A stretch of DNA of 64,000 bases, taken from NCBI RefSeq assembly GCF_012516315.1, contig NZ_CP051185.1, forward strand, positions 4,345,363 through 4,409,362. The letters run 5' to 3'. The stretch is from Limnospira fusiformis SAG 85.79. Lineage in GTDB: Bacteria > Cyanobacteriota > Cyanobacteriia > Cyanobacteriales > Microcoleaceae. Below are positions 54,685-63,738 of this stretch, one piece after another (the stretch's first letter is position 1; every line of letters starts with the position of its first letter). Both the position numbers and the translations under genes were made by a program. Below the pieces are notes generated by a model. It searched no databases, was not told the origin of the DNA, and worked only from the letters and a program-made list of their open reading frames with translations.

Positions 54685-55857
54685 TATGTCTATTGTGGTG
54701 ACGAAGATGGTAGTTTTTTTGGGGTAGGTAGACTTGACTAAGAAGACCGTTCCCATGTAATTATGGTGTATAGCAATTTCTGGACTGACTTTATGCGCCA
54801 GGATTTTGCTTTTGATGAACAAGGAAATCGGACTGAACAAATTGGCACTCTTGAACAACCTTATGATCCACGCCAAAGACCTTGGTATAAAGCCGCTCAG
54901 GCTGAAGGTAAGGCTGTGTGGAGTGAGATTTATCTTTCTTTCTCCACCCTATTACCTACCATAACAGCAAGTCTCCCAGTTTATAGTTTAACCGATAGTT
55001 CTCTGATCGGGGTTTGTGCAACTGACTTTTTTTTACCCCAAGAAGTGAGTTGGTTTTTGCGAAATTTGGAGATTGGTAAAACTGGGACGGCTTTTATTAT
55101 GGAGCGTTCCGGTAAATTGGTGGCTACTTCTACGGGAGAACCTACTTTTAAAATTGTTGGAGATGATCGTGAACGATTGTTGGCGATCGCCAGTGAAAAT
55201 GACGCAGTGCGCTCTACGGCTAATTACCTGAGCGATCGCTTTAATGATCTCAGCAATATTCAAACTGTTGAAAAATTAGATTTTCAGTGGCAGGGTGAGC
55301 GACAATATGTTCAAGTTGTGCCATTTCGAGATGGAAATTTGGATTGGTTAGTAGTTGTAACCATTCCGGAATCGGATTTTATGAGCGAAATTAATGCCAG
55401 TCGTCAAAAGTCTATTGGGTTAAGTTTCGGGGCGTTAATAATAGCGATCGCTGTCGGAATTTTCACCTCTCGCTGGGTGACTCGACCGATTTTGCGCGTT
55501 TCCCATGCGGCTGATGAATTAGCGCAAGGTGAACTAGATCAACAGGTAAAACCTAGCCCAATTATTGAAATCGATCGCTTGGCGAAGTCTTTTAATAGTA
55601 TGGCACAACAACTGAAACAATCATTTTCTGCCCTCCGCCAAAGTGAAGCGACTAATCGCGCCATTGTTAATACTATTCCAGATTTAATGATTCGCGCTAA
55701 GGGGGATGGTAGTTATCTTGATGTGGTGGGTAGTGATCGGCTGGAGGGAGTAGATAGTAGTGGCGACCAATTTTTAACCTCTAATCGATTGCCAAAGGCA
55801 ATCACTATTCAGGAGTATTTACTCGATAATAATAAACAATTAATTAAGAATATTTAA
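54685..55857 (+). pseudogene. Sensor gene, middle part: dCache end, HAMP, PAS start
   Basis: After the IS the frame shows YCGDEDGSFFGVGRLD, an in-frame TAA, then from ATG 54763 an open frame: YDPRQRPWYKAAQ and WSEIYL (dCache), VCATDFFL, a transmembrane helix (GLSFGALIIAIAVGIFTSRW), HAMP (ILRVSHAADELAQGELDQQV) and the opening of a PAS domain (ATNRAIVNTIPDLMIRA). It stops at 55857, well short of a transmitter. With the N-terminal part lost this cannot insert properly; a soluble fragment could be made. Confidence 0.82.
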
Positions 55858-55919
55858 CAAGTATTAAAAACGAATAATTACTAATTTACAAGAATCAAAT
55901 TATCCAGGATAATAAGTCT

Positions 55920-56540
55920 GTGAATAAAGAGGTGCAAATTATGGTTTTGTCAGAAGATGAAGTTTTGATTATCGTGCGAGATATTACCGATCGTAAACAA
56001 GCAGAAGAAGCCTTGCGTATTGCTGAGGAAAACTACCGCAGCATTTTTGAAAATGCTTTAGAAGGGATTTTTCAATCGTCCCCTCAAGGAAAATTTATTA
56101 ATGCTAATCCTGCTTTAGCCAAAATTTATGGCTATGATTCTCCTGAAGAAATGATGGCAAGTATTACCAACATTAGTGAGCAGCTTTATGTAGACCAGGA
56201 AAAAAGAACCGAGTTTAGATATTTGTTATCTAAACAAAATTCAGTCAAAGATTTTGAATATCGTTGTTACTGCAAGGATGGTAGTATTATCTGGATTCAA
56301 ATTGATGCGCGTGTTGTGAATGATAACAATGGCAATGTGTTGTATTACGAAGGCATTGTTCAAGATATTACTGAACGGAAGCGCAAGGAGGAGGAACTCA
56401 AGCGACAATTGCAAGAGTTGCAAATTGAAATTGATCACAAAAAACGTCAGAAAGAAGTGGCTAGTTTAACTGAGAGTAGTTATTTCCAGGAAGTTCAGCA
56501 GGAAATATCTAACGTTAACCTGGATGAATTCTGGAGTTGA
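55920..56540 (+). pseudogene. Sensor gene, C-terminal part: PAS domain and tail
   Basis: Open frame from GTG 55920: end of a first PAS (LIIVRDITDRKQAEEAL), a complete PAS/PAC domain (NYRSIFENALEGIFQSSPQG to EGIVQDITERKRKEEEL), a coiled coil, and a tail ending NVNLDEFWS that I take as the natural end. Between 55857 and 55920 several frame changes separate it from the previous part. No kinase, cyclase or GGDEF domain is present, so the original may have signalled through protein contacts. Confidence 0.75.
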
Positions 56541-56952
56541 CAAAAAATTGATAATTATTAACTGTAGGGGCGAGTTATGCTGTCAATTCTCAATTCCCCA
56601 GGACGATATTAATCAACCCGCCCCGCCCCACCCGGTCATTAATTATTAATTATTAATTATTAATTATTAATTATTAATTGTCGGAGCGGGTTCTGCTATT
56701 ACCTCACCTACCCAGGACGATATTAATCAACCCGCCCCGCCCCACCCGGTCATTAATTATTAATTATTAATTATTAATTATTAATTGTCGGAGCGGGTTC
56801 TGCGAGTATCTCGCCTACCCAGGACGATATTAATCAACCCGCCCCGCCCCACCCGGTCATTAATTATTAATTATTAATTATTAATTATTAATTGTCGGAG
56901 CGGGTTCTGCTAGTACCTCGCCATTAATAAACCCGCCCTCTGGGGAGAGGGG
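56541..56952. repeat. 412-bp gene-free minisatellite: three units of 107-114 bp
   Basis: Units start with CATTAATT at 56637, 56751 and 56858 (periods 114 and 107). Each has four to six ATTAATT 7-mers, then GTCGGAGCGGGTTCTGC and GGACGATATTAATCAACCC plus GCCCCGCCCCACCCGGT. The 7-bp difference between periods equals one 7-mer, so unit length changes by slippage. No coding signal. Confidence 0.93.
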
Positions 56953-57165
56953 TCAAGATTTGGCTTGTATGTAAGCGATCGCCTCTCGCCAGATCAAAAT
57001 CGGTTCCCCCTGTGGGGGCTGTAAACAGATACAGTTAGGATCTTGCCAGATGATTTTGCCCTCTAGCAGATCTTTGGTGAGTAATTGAATCTCAACAGTG
57101 GGTTTATCCTTGATGTAGGTTTGTAACTTGCGGATGCTTGGTAAATCGGTATTAAACTCAGGCAT
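56953..57165 (-). CDS. hfq: Hfq-like RNA-binding protein (cyanobacterial type)
   Basis: A 70-residue Sm-fold protein: NTDLPSIRKLQTYIKDKPTV, EIQLLTKDLLEGKIIWQD and a C-terminal EAIAYIQAK. Cyanobacterial Hfq lacks the classic Sm2 motif of enterobacterial Hfq, as here, and in Synechocystis is needed for pili and motility rather than sRNA pairing. It sits head-to-head with dapF, an arrangement I recall from other cyanobacteria. The 40-bp spacer must hold both promoters. Confidence 0.85.
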   Translation of the reverse strand: MPEFNTDLPSIRKLQTYIKDKPTVEIQLLTKDLLEGKIIWQDPNCICLQPPQGEPILIWREAIAYIQAKS

Positions 57166-57205
57166 AATCGATTAGTTATTACTAAAGCAGGAGATTGAGA
57201 TATCA

Positions 57206-58072
57206 GTGATGGCAATTGAGTTTACAAAGTATCACGGTTTGGGCAATGATTTTATTCTGATTGATAACCGTCATCAGTCGGAGCCGATTTGTACACAGAG
57301 ACAAGCTGTGCAAATGTGCGATCGCCATTTTGGTATTGGTGCTGATGGGGTAATCTTTGCGCTTCCCGGTGACGGGGCTAGTGACTACACCATGAGAATA
57401 TTTAACTCTGATGGGTCAGAACCGGAAATGTGCGGGAATGGAATTCGCTGTCTGGCTAAGTTTATCACTGAGTTGGAAGGAAAAACTGGGACGGCGATCG
57501 CTTATAAAATTAATACCGCCGCCGGGGTCATCTGTCCCGAACTTTTAACCGATGGTCAGGTTAAAGTAGATATGGGATTACCACGGCTACTGGCTGCGGA
57601 AATTCCCACTACCCTATCTGAAAATAACCTCAAGGTGATCGATGTTCCCCTAGAGGTAGCAGGACAGGTTCTGTCTGTTACCTGCGTCAGTATGGGAAAC
57701 CCCCACTGCATCACCTTTGTAGATGATGTAGCTAGTGTTCCATTAACGGAGATTGGACCGTTGTTTGAACATCATCCCGCTTTTCCTGAACGAACCAATA
57801 CAGAATTTATTGAAGTAGTGCGACCAGATTATGTCAAAATGCGGGTTTGGGAAAGGGGCGCTGGTATAACTTTAGCCTGTGGAACCGGGGCTTGTGCTTC
57901 TGTGGTGGCGGGAGTGTTGACCCAAAGATGCGATCGCCAAGTAACTGTAGAACTTCCAGGGGGTTGTCTACAAATTGAATGGTCAGCTACAGACCAACGG
58001 TTATACATGACTGGACCAGCGCAAGCAGTTTTCCAAGGTCAGTTAACCTTTCCAATCAACAATAATCAATAA
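57206..58072 (+). CDS. dapF: Diaminopimelate epimerase
   Basis: DapF converts LL- to meso-diaminopimelate for lysine and peptidoglycan. [15 protein letters not shown] starts the first domain. The catalytic Cys pair is in [12 protein letters not shown] and [22 protein letters not shown] and [11 protein letters not shown] are further family blocks. ATG at 57209 (MAIEF) may be used instead of GTG/ATG at 57206, a one-codon difference. Length 288 aa is normal. Confidence 0.95.
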   Translation: MMAIEFTKYHGLGNDFILIDNRHQSEPICTQRQAVQMCDRHFGIGADGVIFALPGDGASDYTMRIFNSDGSEPEMCGNGIRCLAKFITELEGKTGTAIAYKINTAAGVICPELLTDGQVKVDMGLPRLLAAEIPTTLSENNLKVIDVPLEVAGQVLSVTCVSMGNPHCITFVDDVASVPLTEIGPLFEHHPAFPERTNTEFIEVVRPDYVKMRVWERGAGITLACGTGACASVVAGVLTQRCDRQVTVELPGGCLQIEWSATDQRLYMTGPAQAVFQGQLTFPINNNQ

Positions 58073-58095
58073 TTAGGTAAACCAAGGACATTGCT

Positions 58096-59241
58096 ATGGG
58101 TGGAGGCATTTATCTCATTCAGGATGATGATCAGCTTGTGGAAATGATGGAACAAGACTATGATTCTGAAGACCAACTTCAGGATCTCCTCGAATCTTAT
58201 CCGAATTTACTGGCTGGGGATGAGATCGATCGCGCCACCCCTAGACGGTGGCTATTGATTTCCAGGGATGCTATGGTTCCCCCGGAAGAAGAAAGCGGCG
58301 GTCGCTGGTCTTTGGATCATTTGTTTATCGATCAAGATGCTATCCCTACTTTGGTCGATATTCGCCGTATCCGTAATACGGAAATGCGCCAAAAGGCGAT
58401 CGGACTTATGTTGGATTATGCGGCCCATGTTAGTTTTTACTGGCCCATTGAATCGACTATTGCTCAATTTGAGGCTAACTGTCGCGAACAGGGTCGCGAT
58501 CCAGAACAGGTTTTTGAGGAGTTTCTTGGACCTGATGCTAAAGAAGAGCGTTTTTGGCAAAAAGTGAAAACTAATGTACAGGCTGGTAAAATTCGCCTGG
58601 TTTTTGTGGCTGATGAAATCTCCCCCTCTTTGCGTCGGGTGGTGGAGTTTCTCAATAAGCAAACTGATCCGGGGGAAGTCTGGGCGGTGGAAATTAAGCA
58701 ATATGTCAGTCAGGACGGTTTAAGGACTTTAGTACCTCGCGTAATTGGTCAAACGGCGGAAGCACAACAGAAAAAATCTAGCGCTACTGGGGAACGCAGA
58801 CGCTGGGATGAGGTGTCTTTTTTTGAGGAATTAAATATCCGCCGGGGAAATGATGAAGCACAACTAGCCCAGAAAATTCACGCTTGGGCGAAACAACAAC
58901 AGCCGAAAATTGATATTCAATGGGGAACCGGGGATATCTATGGCGGGTTTACGGCTTGGTTTCACCAAAAGGGTCAAAAACCCCATAAGTTATTTAGTGT
59001 GGATATTTCGGGTCGTTTGGAAATTTCCTCTAATAAATATGCCTCTCAACCTCCTTTTGATTGTCAGGAAAAATGGGGGGAACTTCGCAATAAGTTTAGT
59101 TCTATTGGTTTATCTCTCCCGGTAGAACCGACTGAGTATCGATCGCTAACTTTGCGTCTGTCTACTCTCCAGGATGAAACGGCGCTACAACAGGTTATGG
59201 AAACTTTTGATTGGGTCATTAAGGAAATTAAGAAAGCCTGA
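58096..59241 (+). CDS. Putative PD-(D/E)XK-like protein with altered active site
   Basis: A 381-residue soluble protein, 23 bp after dapF. The first 150 residues resemble NucS/DUF91-like endonuclease domains: EDQLQDLLESYPNLLAGDEI, then WSLDHLFIDQDAIPTLVDIRR and MRQKAIGLMLDYAAH. The expected (E/D)xK reads DIRR, so the catalytic Lys is replaced by Arg. The C-terminal part (WDEVSFFEELNIRRGNDE to FDWVIKEIKK) resembles DUF4268-type tails of such proteins. Role unknown; possibly DNA-binding without cleavage. Confidence 0.65.
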   Translation: MGGGIYLIQDDDQLVEMMEQDYDSEDQLQDLLESYPNLLAGDEIDRATPRRWLLISRDAMVPPEEESGGRWSLDHLFIDQDAIPTLVDIRRIRNTEMRQKAIGLMLDYAAHVSFYWPIESTIAQFEANCREQGRDPEQVFEEFLGPDAKEERFWQKVKTNVQAGKIRLVFVADEISPSLRRVVEFLNKQTDPGEVWAVEIKQYVSQDGLRTLVPRVIGQTAEAQQKKSSATGERRRWDEVSFFEELNIRRGNDEAQLAQKIHAWAKQQQPKIDIQWGTGDIYGGFTAWFHQKGQKPHKLFSVDISGRLEISSNKYASQPPFDCQEKWGELRNKFSSIGLSLPVEPTEYRSLTLRLSTLQDETALQQVMETFDWVIKEIKKA

Positions 59242-59268
59242 TATCTTTTTCGGATAATCACTAAAGAA

Positions 59269-59293
59269 GCCCGTTAGGTAACAACCAACGGGC
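59269..59293. terminator. Hairpin between convergent genes
   Basis: GCCCGTT and AACGGGC form a 7-bp stem around an 11-base loop in the gap between the nuclease-like gene and ilvE. Likely terminator; the U-run is weak on both sides. Confidence 0.55.
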
Positions 59294-59329
59294 AATTAGC
59301 CGGCAATTACGGGGAAAAAGCACCCACTA

Positions 59330-60397
59330 CTATGGTCTACATATCCAATTGTGGATATCTTCTGTTCTCCCGGTTTTTATTTCTTCGAGTTTCTGGAAAA
59401 CTTGATTGGCTACTTTGCGATCGCTTACCGGAGGTAAAATCATGTCTTCTCCCTGATATCCAATGGTGGAAATATGGGCGATAGTTGCTGCTGTTCCCAT
59501 ACCAAAGGCTTCCGTGAGAGTTCCTTGATGGTAGGCTTGGACTATTTCATCAATGGCGATCGCCCTTTCTTCTACCGGAATGCCCCAATCACGACATAAG
59601 GTTAACACACTATCGCGGGTAATTCCAGCTAAAATAGTTCCGGTTAATTTCGGGGTGACAACTACTCCATCAATCACAAATGCTAGGTTCATCGTGCCAC
59701 ATTCTTCGATATATCGGCGATGAATACCATCGAGCCAAATTACATTATCATAGCCTTTCTCTTTAGCTTCTCGGTCTGCTATAAGGCTGGCGGCGTAGTT
59801 TCCGGCTACCTTAGCCGCACCGGTTCCCCCTTCAAATGCTCTCACATATTTTTCCGTGACAATCAATTTAACTGGATGAGAATAATAAGCGCCTACCGGA
59901 CAGGAGATAATGATAAATTTATAGGAATCTGAGGGTTTTAATCCGACCGATTCATCAACAGCAAAGTAAATGGGTCTAATATATAAAACGCTGCCATTTT
60001 TATTAGGAATCCAATCATCATCTAACTTAATTAACTCTTTCAATCCATCAATAAAAATGGATTCGGGAATAGCTGGCATACATAACCTTTCGGCGGATTG
60101 ATTAATCCGTTGATGGTTGGCATCCGGTCGGAATAATAGTGGCTCACCATTGGAGTTTTTATAGGCTTTCATACCTTCAAAAATCGCCTGTCCGTAGTGG
60201 AGAGCAGACGTAGCGGGTGATAGGTCTATCGGACCATAAGGGATAATTTGAACATCCTGCCAATTCCCCTGGCTATAGTTAGCCACCAACATATGATCAC
60301 TGAAGATTTTGCCGAAGGGTATCGGTTCGGTATCTAGTTCTTTAATACGGGATTTTTTGGTAGTCTCAATTCGTAAGTGCAGATGCGGATTGTTCAT
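59330..60397 (-). CDS. ilvE: Branched-chain amino acid aminotransferase
   Basis: PLP-dependent class IV aminotransferase for the last step of Leu, Ile and Val synthesis. 355 residues, the longer BCAT type. SALHYGQAIFEGMKAY, the PLP Lys in GTGAAKVAGNYAASL (about residue 197), WLDGIHRRYIEECGTMN and GTLTEAFGMGTAATI are diagnostic. Single-gene unit. Confidence 0.95.
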   Translation of the reverse strand: MNNPHLHLRIETTKKSRIKELDTEPIPFGKIFSDHMLVANYSQGNWQDVQIIPYGPIDLSPATSALHYGQAIFEGMKAYKNSNGEPLLFRPDANHQRINQSAERLCMPAIPESIFIDGLKELIKLDDDWIPNKNGSVLYIRPIYFAVDESVGLKPSDSYKFIIISCPVGAYYSHPVKLIVTEKYVRAFEGGTGAAKVAGNYAASLIADREAKEKGYDNVIWLDGIHRRYIEECGTMNLAFVIDGVVVTPKLTGTILAGITRDSVLTLCRDWGIPVEERAIAIDEIVQAYHQGTLTEAFGMGTAATIAHISTIGYQGEDMILPPVSDRKVANQVFQKLEEIKTGRTEDIHNWICRP

Positions 60398-60560
60398 GAT
60401 AATTTTTCGTAGGTGGCAAAAGATTGAAATGATGGATTTTTTGAGGGGGGGGAACAGTAGATAGCCGCTAGTTAGTAATTATCTGATTAACTAGGCTGCT
60501 TAACTGTTCCCTTGACTAGAAAATCTGGGAATTTATCGCCTCAATTAAAAATTCTTTAGG

Positions 60561-61502
60561 CTAACTTAACTTGCCTTTGCCAAAGAATTTAGGAGGTTCC
60601 GAAAGTGTGTAGACTTCAGTTTCGGCGGCGATCGCCTCTCGTAGATGTCGGGGAAGTTGAAATAGTCCTAACAGGGTAGTACCGTCAAACATCCGCATAC
60701 CGCCTACAGTATGCTGTTGGAGGATTTCATCTGTTTTCTCCGGTTGAGGATAGGGATCAATGGGGTGTTGCGAGGCGATCGCAAATCCCCAAGGAGCCCC
60801 ATAGGTGGGGATAAAGCTAGTATAGGATTGAACATGGGGAAACACAGCGTTAACTGTATTGACAATGCGAACGTGAAGATTTAAATTTCCGGGAGCCACC
60901 GGGCCAGCTTGAATTACAAATATCCCATCATCAGCTAGGACGCGCTGGATATTCTCAAAATACTCCTTCGTAAACAGTTTAAATGAGGGTCCTTCCTCAA
61001 TGGGGTCTGATAGATCAGAAATAATCACATCCCATTTTTGGTCGGTGGTATCGAGAAACTCCAACGCATCCCCAACCACTAATTCCGTCCGGGGGTCTTC
61101 AAAAGCATTCTGGTGCATTTCTGGCAGATATTCGCGGCACGCCTCCACTACATCCCCATCAATATCAACCATTACCACCCGATCAACAGTTTTCCAGCGC
61201 AACACTTCCCGGATAGTCGCTCCCTCGCCGCCACCTAAGACTAAAACCTTCTCTGGTTTACCTTGAATGACCATCCCCGGATGGACTAGGGGTTCATGAT
61301 ACAGAAACTCATCCCCGGTGCAAGACTGCCATTTACCGTCCAGGACTAGGGCTTTGCCATAAGCCCCAGTTTCAACTATGTACATTTCCTGATAGGGGGT
61401 TTTTTTATGGGCCAGAACATCGATCACCCCGTGAGCATAAATATCCCAAGGTGTGATGTACTCTGTCATCCAAAAATCAGCCTGAACTTCACTGCCAGCC
61501 AT
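60561..61502 (-). CDS. speE: Spermidine synthase family protein
   Basis: A 313-residue aminopropyltransferase that adds aminopropyl from decarboxylated SAM to putrescine or a related amine. FWMTEYITPWDIYAHGV is a cyanobacterial N-terminus. VLVLGGGEGATIREVLRW is the nucleotide-binding motif; DVIISDLSDP holds the catalytic Asp; YHEPLVHPGM aligns the substrate. ATG 61502 is preceded by GGGAGG seven bases upstream and preferred over 61532. Exact polyamine product unknown. Confidence 0.92.
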   Translation of the reverse strand: MAGSEVQADFWMTEYITPWDIYAHGVIDVLAHKKTPYQEMYIVETGAYGKALVLDGKWQSCTGDEFLYHEPLVHPGMVIQGKPEKVLVLGGGEGATIREVLRWKTVDRVVMVDIDGDVVEACREYLPEMHQNAFEDPRTELVVGDALEFLDTTDQKWDVIISDLSDPIEEGPSFKLFTKEYFENIQRVLADDGIFVIQAGPVAPGNLNLHVRIVNTVNAVFPHVQSYTSFIPTYGAPWGFAIASQHPIDPYPQPEKTDEILQQHTVGGMRMFDGTTLLGLFQLPRHLREAIAAETEVYTLSEPPKFFGKGKLS

Positions 61503-61667
61503 AAAATATCCTCCCGGGTGTGATTTGACCAAAAGGGATTATATCCCAAATCCGCATAGTGATCGCTTTGATGTCATCCCCCTAATCAACCACTAAGAAA
61601 ACACAAGACAGATATATATTTATGTTTTCCGTGGCAATATTCCTGCTCGACTCTAGCCTGAGTTAAC

Positions 61668-61880
61668 TTATGATTGACTATCAGGAAAGTCTGGGATTAC
61701 CCATTGAGGTGGTGCTGTGCGTTTTTTGCGGACGGCTTCTTCTGCGATATCTAGCATTTGATCTAAAGATGTATTTTCAATAAAACTCGATGCAGAACTC
61801 ACATATTCCCGGTGGGGGCATTTATCACCCAGAATACAACCATTTTTACAGGCTTCTGCACAATTGATGGTAGTTTCCAC
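61668..61880 (-). CDS. Small Cys-rich conserved protein, unknown function
   Basis: 70 residues with four Cys in the first 21 positions (CAEACKNGCILGDKC), a likely metal or iron-sulfur site, then a helix LDQMLDIAEEAVRKKR and the end PPQWVIPDFP. I do not recognise a named family. A GAGAGAGG lies about nine bases before the ATG, a plausible ribosome site. It is divergent from the next gene. Confidence 0.7.
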   Translation of the reverse strand: METTINCAEACKNGCILGDKCPHREYVSSASSFIENTSLDQMLDIAEEAVRKKRTAPPQWVIPDFPDSQS

Positions 61881-61969
61881 AATAGTTTCCTCTCTCTCAA
61901 ATTCGACAACCTGCCAAAAATTGTAGTATAGCAGTCAGATTGTCGGCTACTCATATAGGACATCAGACC

Positions 61970-62383
61970 ATGAATCGTTTAATATACCAATTGAAATCTT
62001 TACCCTGGCGGTGGCTACTTCAAAGCGCCGGGGTCACAGTGGCTATAGTGGCGGCGGTTGAGTTGCTGTTGACTCTGGGTTTAACCTATTCGGCTAGTTT
62101 CTCTCAGGCGATCGCCTTCTTGTATTCCCCACCCTTGGGCATAATTATGTTTATCCTGTCGGCGATCGGTATCGGCGCTTTGGCTGTTTATCTCTTGGAA
62201 CTTTGGGACCAAGATATGATCCTTAATTCCGGCAGTCTCTGGGCTTTGCTTGCCTGTCTACTTCTGGGTTTATGGATTAAATCCTTACTTCCCATACCTG
62301 ACATCGTGATCACTTTATCACGATTTTCCTTTATTGGCGTTCTCGTCGGCGTTTTCTGGAAAGGAAGACCTTACTTTCGTTAA
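61970..62383 (+). CDS. Conserved membrane protein, unknown function
   Basis: 137 residues with four predicted transmembrane helices (VTVAIVAAVELLLTLGL, PPLGIIMFILSAIGIGALAV, SLWALLACLLLGLWI, FSFIGVLVGVFW). No catalytic motif. ATG 61970 preferred, with AGGA ten bases upstream; the frame extends to 61940. It is separated from the next gene by 90 bp. Confidence 0.7.
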   Translation: MNRLIYQLKSLPWRWLLQSAGVTVAIVAAVELLLTLGLTYSASFSQAIAFLYSPPLGIIMFILSAIGIGALAVYLLELWDQDMILNSGSLWALLACLLLGLWIKSLLPIPDIVITLSRFSFIGVLVGVFWKGRPYFR

Positions 62384-62472
62384 CCCCCACCCATTGACGT
62401 TTAGCATTTAATATTTTACTATCTAGTTAAGTATTCACATAATATCTAAATGCAACGGCTAAAGGAGAATCA

Positions 62473-63171
62473 ATGCTATTTCGTCAGCTATTCGACCCGG
62501 AAACCAGCACTTATACCTATCTAATTGCTGATACTGTCACCAAGGAAGCAGCCTTAGTCGATCCGGTTCTTGAACAAGTCGATCGCGATCTGAAATTGCT
62601 GGAAGAATTGGAATTAAAGTTACGCTATTGTTTAGAAACCCATATTCACGCTGACCATATTACCGGGACGGGGAAACTACGCCAGCTTACCGAATGTCTG
62701 GGAATTGTACCCCAAAAGGCTAATGCAGCCTGTGCCGATCGCTACATTGGTGATGGAGAAGTCTTAGAATTAGGGGAGATTAAAATTGAGGCGATCGCTA
62801 CTCCCGGACACACTGACAGCCATATCACTTATTTGGTAAATGGCGATCGTATTTTAACCGGAGATTCCCTATTAATCCGAGGTTGTGGACGTACTGATTT
62901 CCAAAGTGGCGACCCCGGACAACTTTATGATTGCATTGTTCAAAAACTCTTTACACTTCCCGAAAATACTCTAGTTTATCCTGGTCATGACTATCGAGGT
63001 CATACAGTTTCCACTATTCAAGAAGAAAAACTTTACAACCCCCGTTTAGCCGGAAAAAGCCGCCAGAGTTTTATTGAATTAATGAATAGTCTCAATCTTC
63101 CCGACCCCAAAAAAATTATGGCTGCGGTTCCTGCTAATGAACGCTGCGGAAAAGTTCCCAGTCTTTCCTAA
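62473..63171 (+). CDS. MBL-fold hydrolase, probable persulfide dioxygenase (ETHE1-like)
   Basis: A 232-residue protein with the complete metal motif THIHADH, GHTDSHITYL, GDSLLIRGCGRTDFQSGD and YPGHDY. RGCGRTDFQ and the length are typical of ETHE1-type persulfide dioxygenases, which oxidise glutathione persulfide to sulfite; glyoxalase II enzymes differ there. An AAAGGAG lies six bases before the ATG. The next gene, a TauE/SafE exporter, fits removal of the sulfite product. Confidence 0.87.
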   Translation: MLFRQLFDPETSTYTYLIADTVTKEAALVDPVLEQVDRDLKLLEELELKLRYCLETHIHADHITGTGKLRQLTECLGIVPQKANAACADRYIGDGEVLELGEIKIEAIATPGHTDSHITYLVNGDRILTGDSLLIRGCGRTDFQSGDPGQLYDCIVQKLFTLPENTLVYPGHDYRGHTVSTIQEEKLYNPRLAGKSRQSFIELMNSLNLPDPKKIMAAVPANERCGKVPSLS

Positions 63172-63187
63172 GTCTTTAAGCAAAATC

Positions 63188-63690
63188 TGGACGGGTTTAT
63201 CTATCTTTCTAGTAACACACCAAAGCCGACTGGTCAGAAAGGGCGGGTTTATCTATCTTTCTGGGTTTCTAGTGATAGACCAAAGCCGACTGGTCAGAAA
63301 GAAAGGGCGGGTTTATCTATCTTTCTGGTGATACACCAAAGCTGACTGGTCAGAAAGGGCGGGTTTATCTATCTTTCTGGTAATACACCAAAGCCGACTG
63401 GTCAGAAAGGGCGGGTTTATCTATTTTTCTGGTAATACACCAAAGCTGACTGGTCAGAAAGAAAGGGCGGGTTTATCTATCTTTCTGGTGATACATTAAA
63501 GCCGACTGGTCAGAAAGAAAGGGCGGGTTTATCCATGTTTCTGGTGACACACCAAAGCTGACTGGTCAGAAAGGGCGGGTTTATCTATCTTTCTGGTGAT
63601 ACATTAAAGCTGACTGTAGAACCCGCCCCTACAGAGCCCGCGCCGATAATTATTAATTATTAATTATTAATTATTAATTATTAATTGCGT
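63188..63690. repeat. Minisatellite of eight units (51-66 bp) and an AT-rich 7-mer run
   Basis: Eight units, each starting GGGTTTATCTATCTTTCTGG and containing CACCAAAGC(C/T)GACTGGTCAG followed by one or two AAAG blocks before GGGCGGG. Units begin near 63190, 63241, 63305, 63358, 63410, 63465, 63521 and 63571. An AATTATT 7-mer run follows at 63646-63687. It fills the 567-bp gap between the two sulfur genes and has no coding signal of its own. Confidence 0.9.
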
Positions 63691-63738
63691 AACCCGCCCC
63701 AAATGTTTTTTTGATATTCCCTATTTTCTCATAGATTA

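Noticed and set aside
54740-54760. GACTAAGAAGACC shared by the sensor relic and the IS630-type leader as a possible regulatory site
   Set aside because: Only about 15 bases match, next to an IS; chance or local gene conversion is as likely.
63137-63331. Open frame over the minisatellite after the persulfide dioxygenase gene
   Set aside because: It overlaps the end of that gene in another frame and its protein is only the repeat translated; other units are out of frame.
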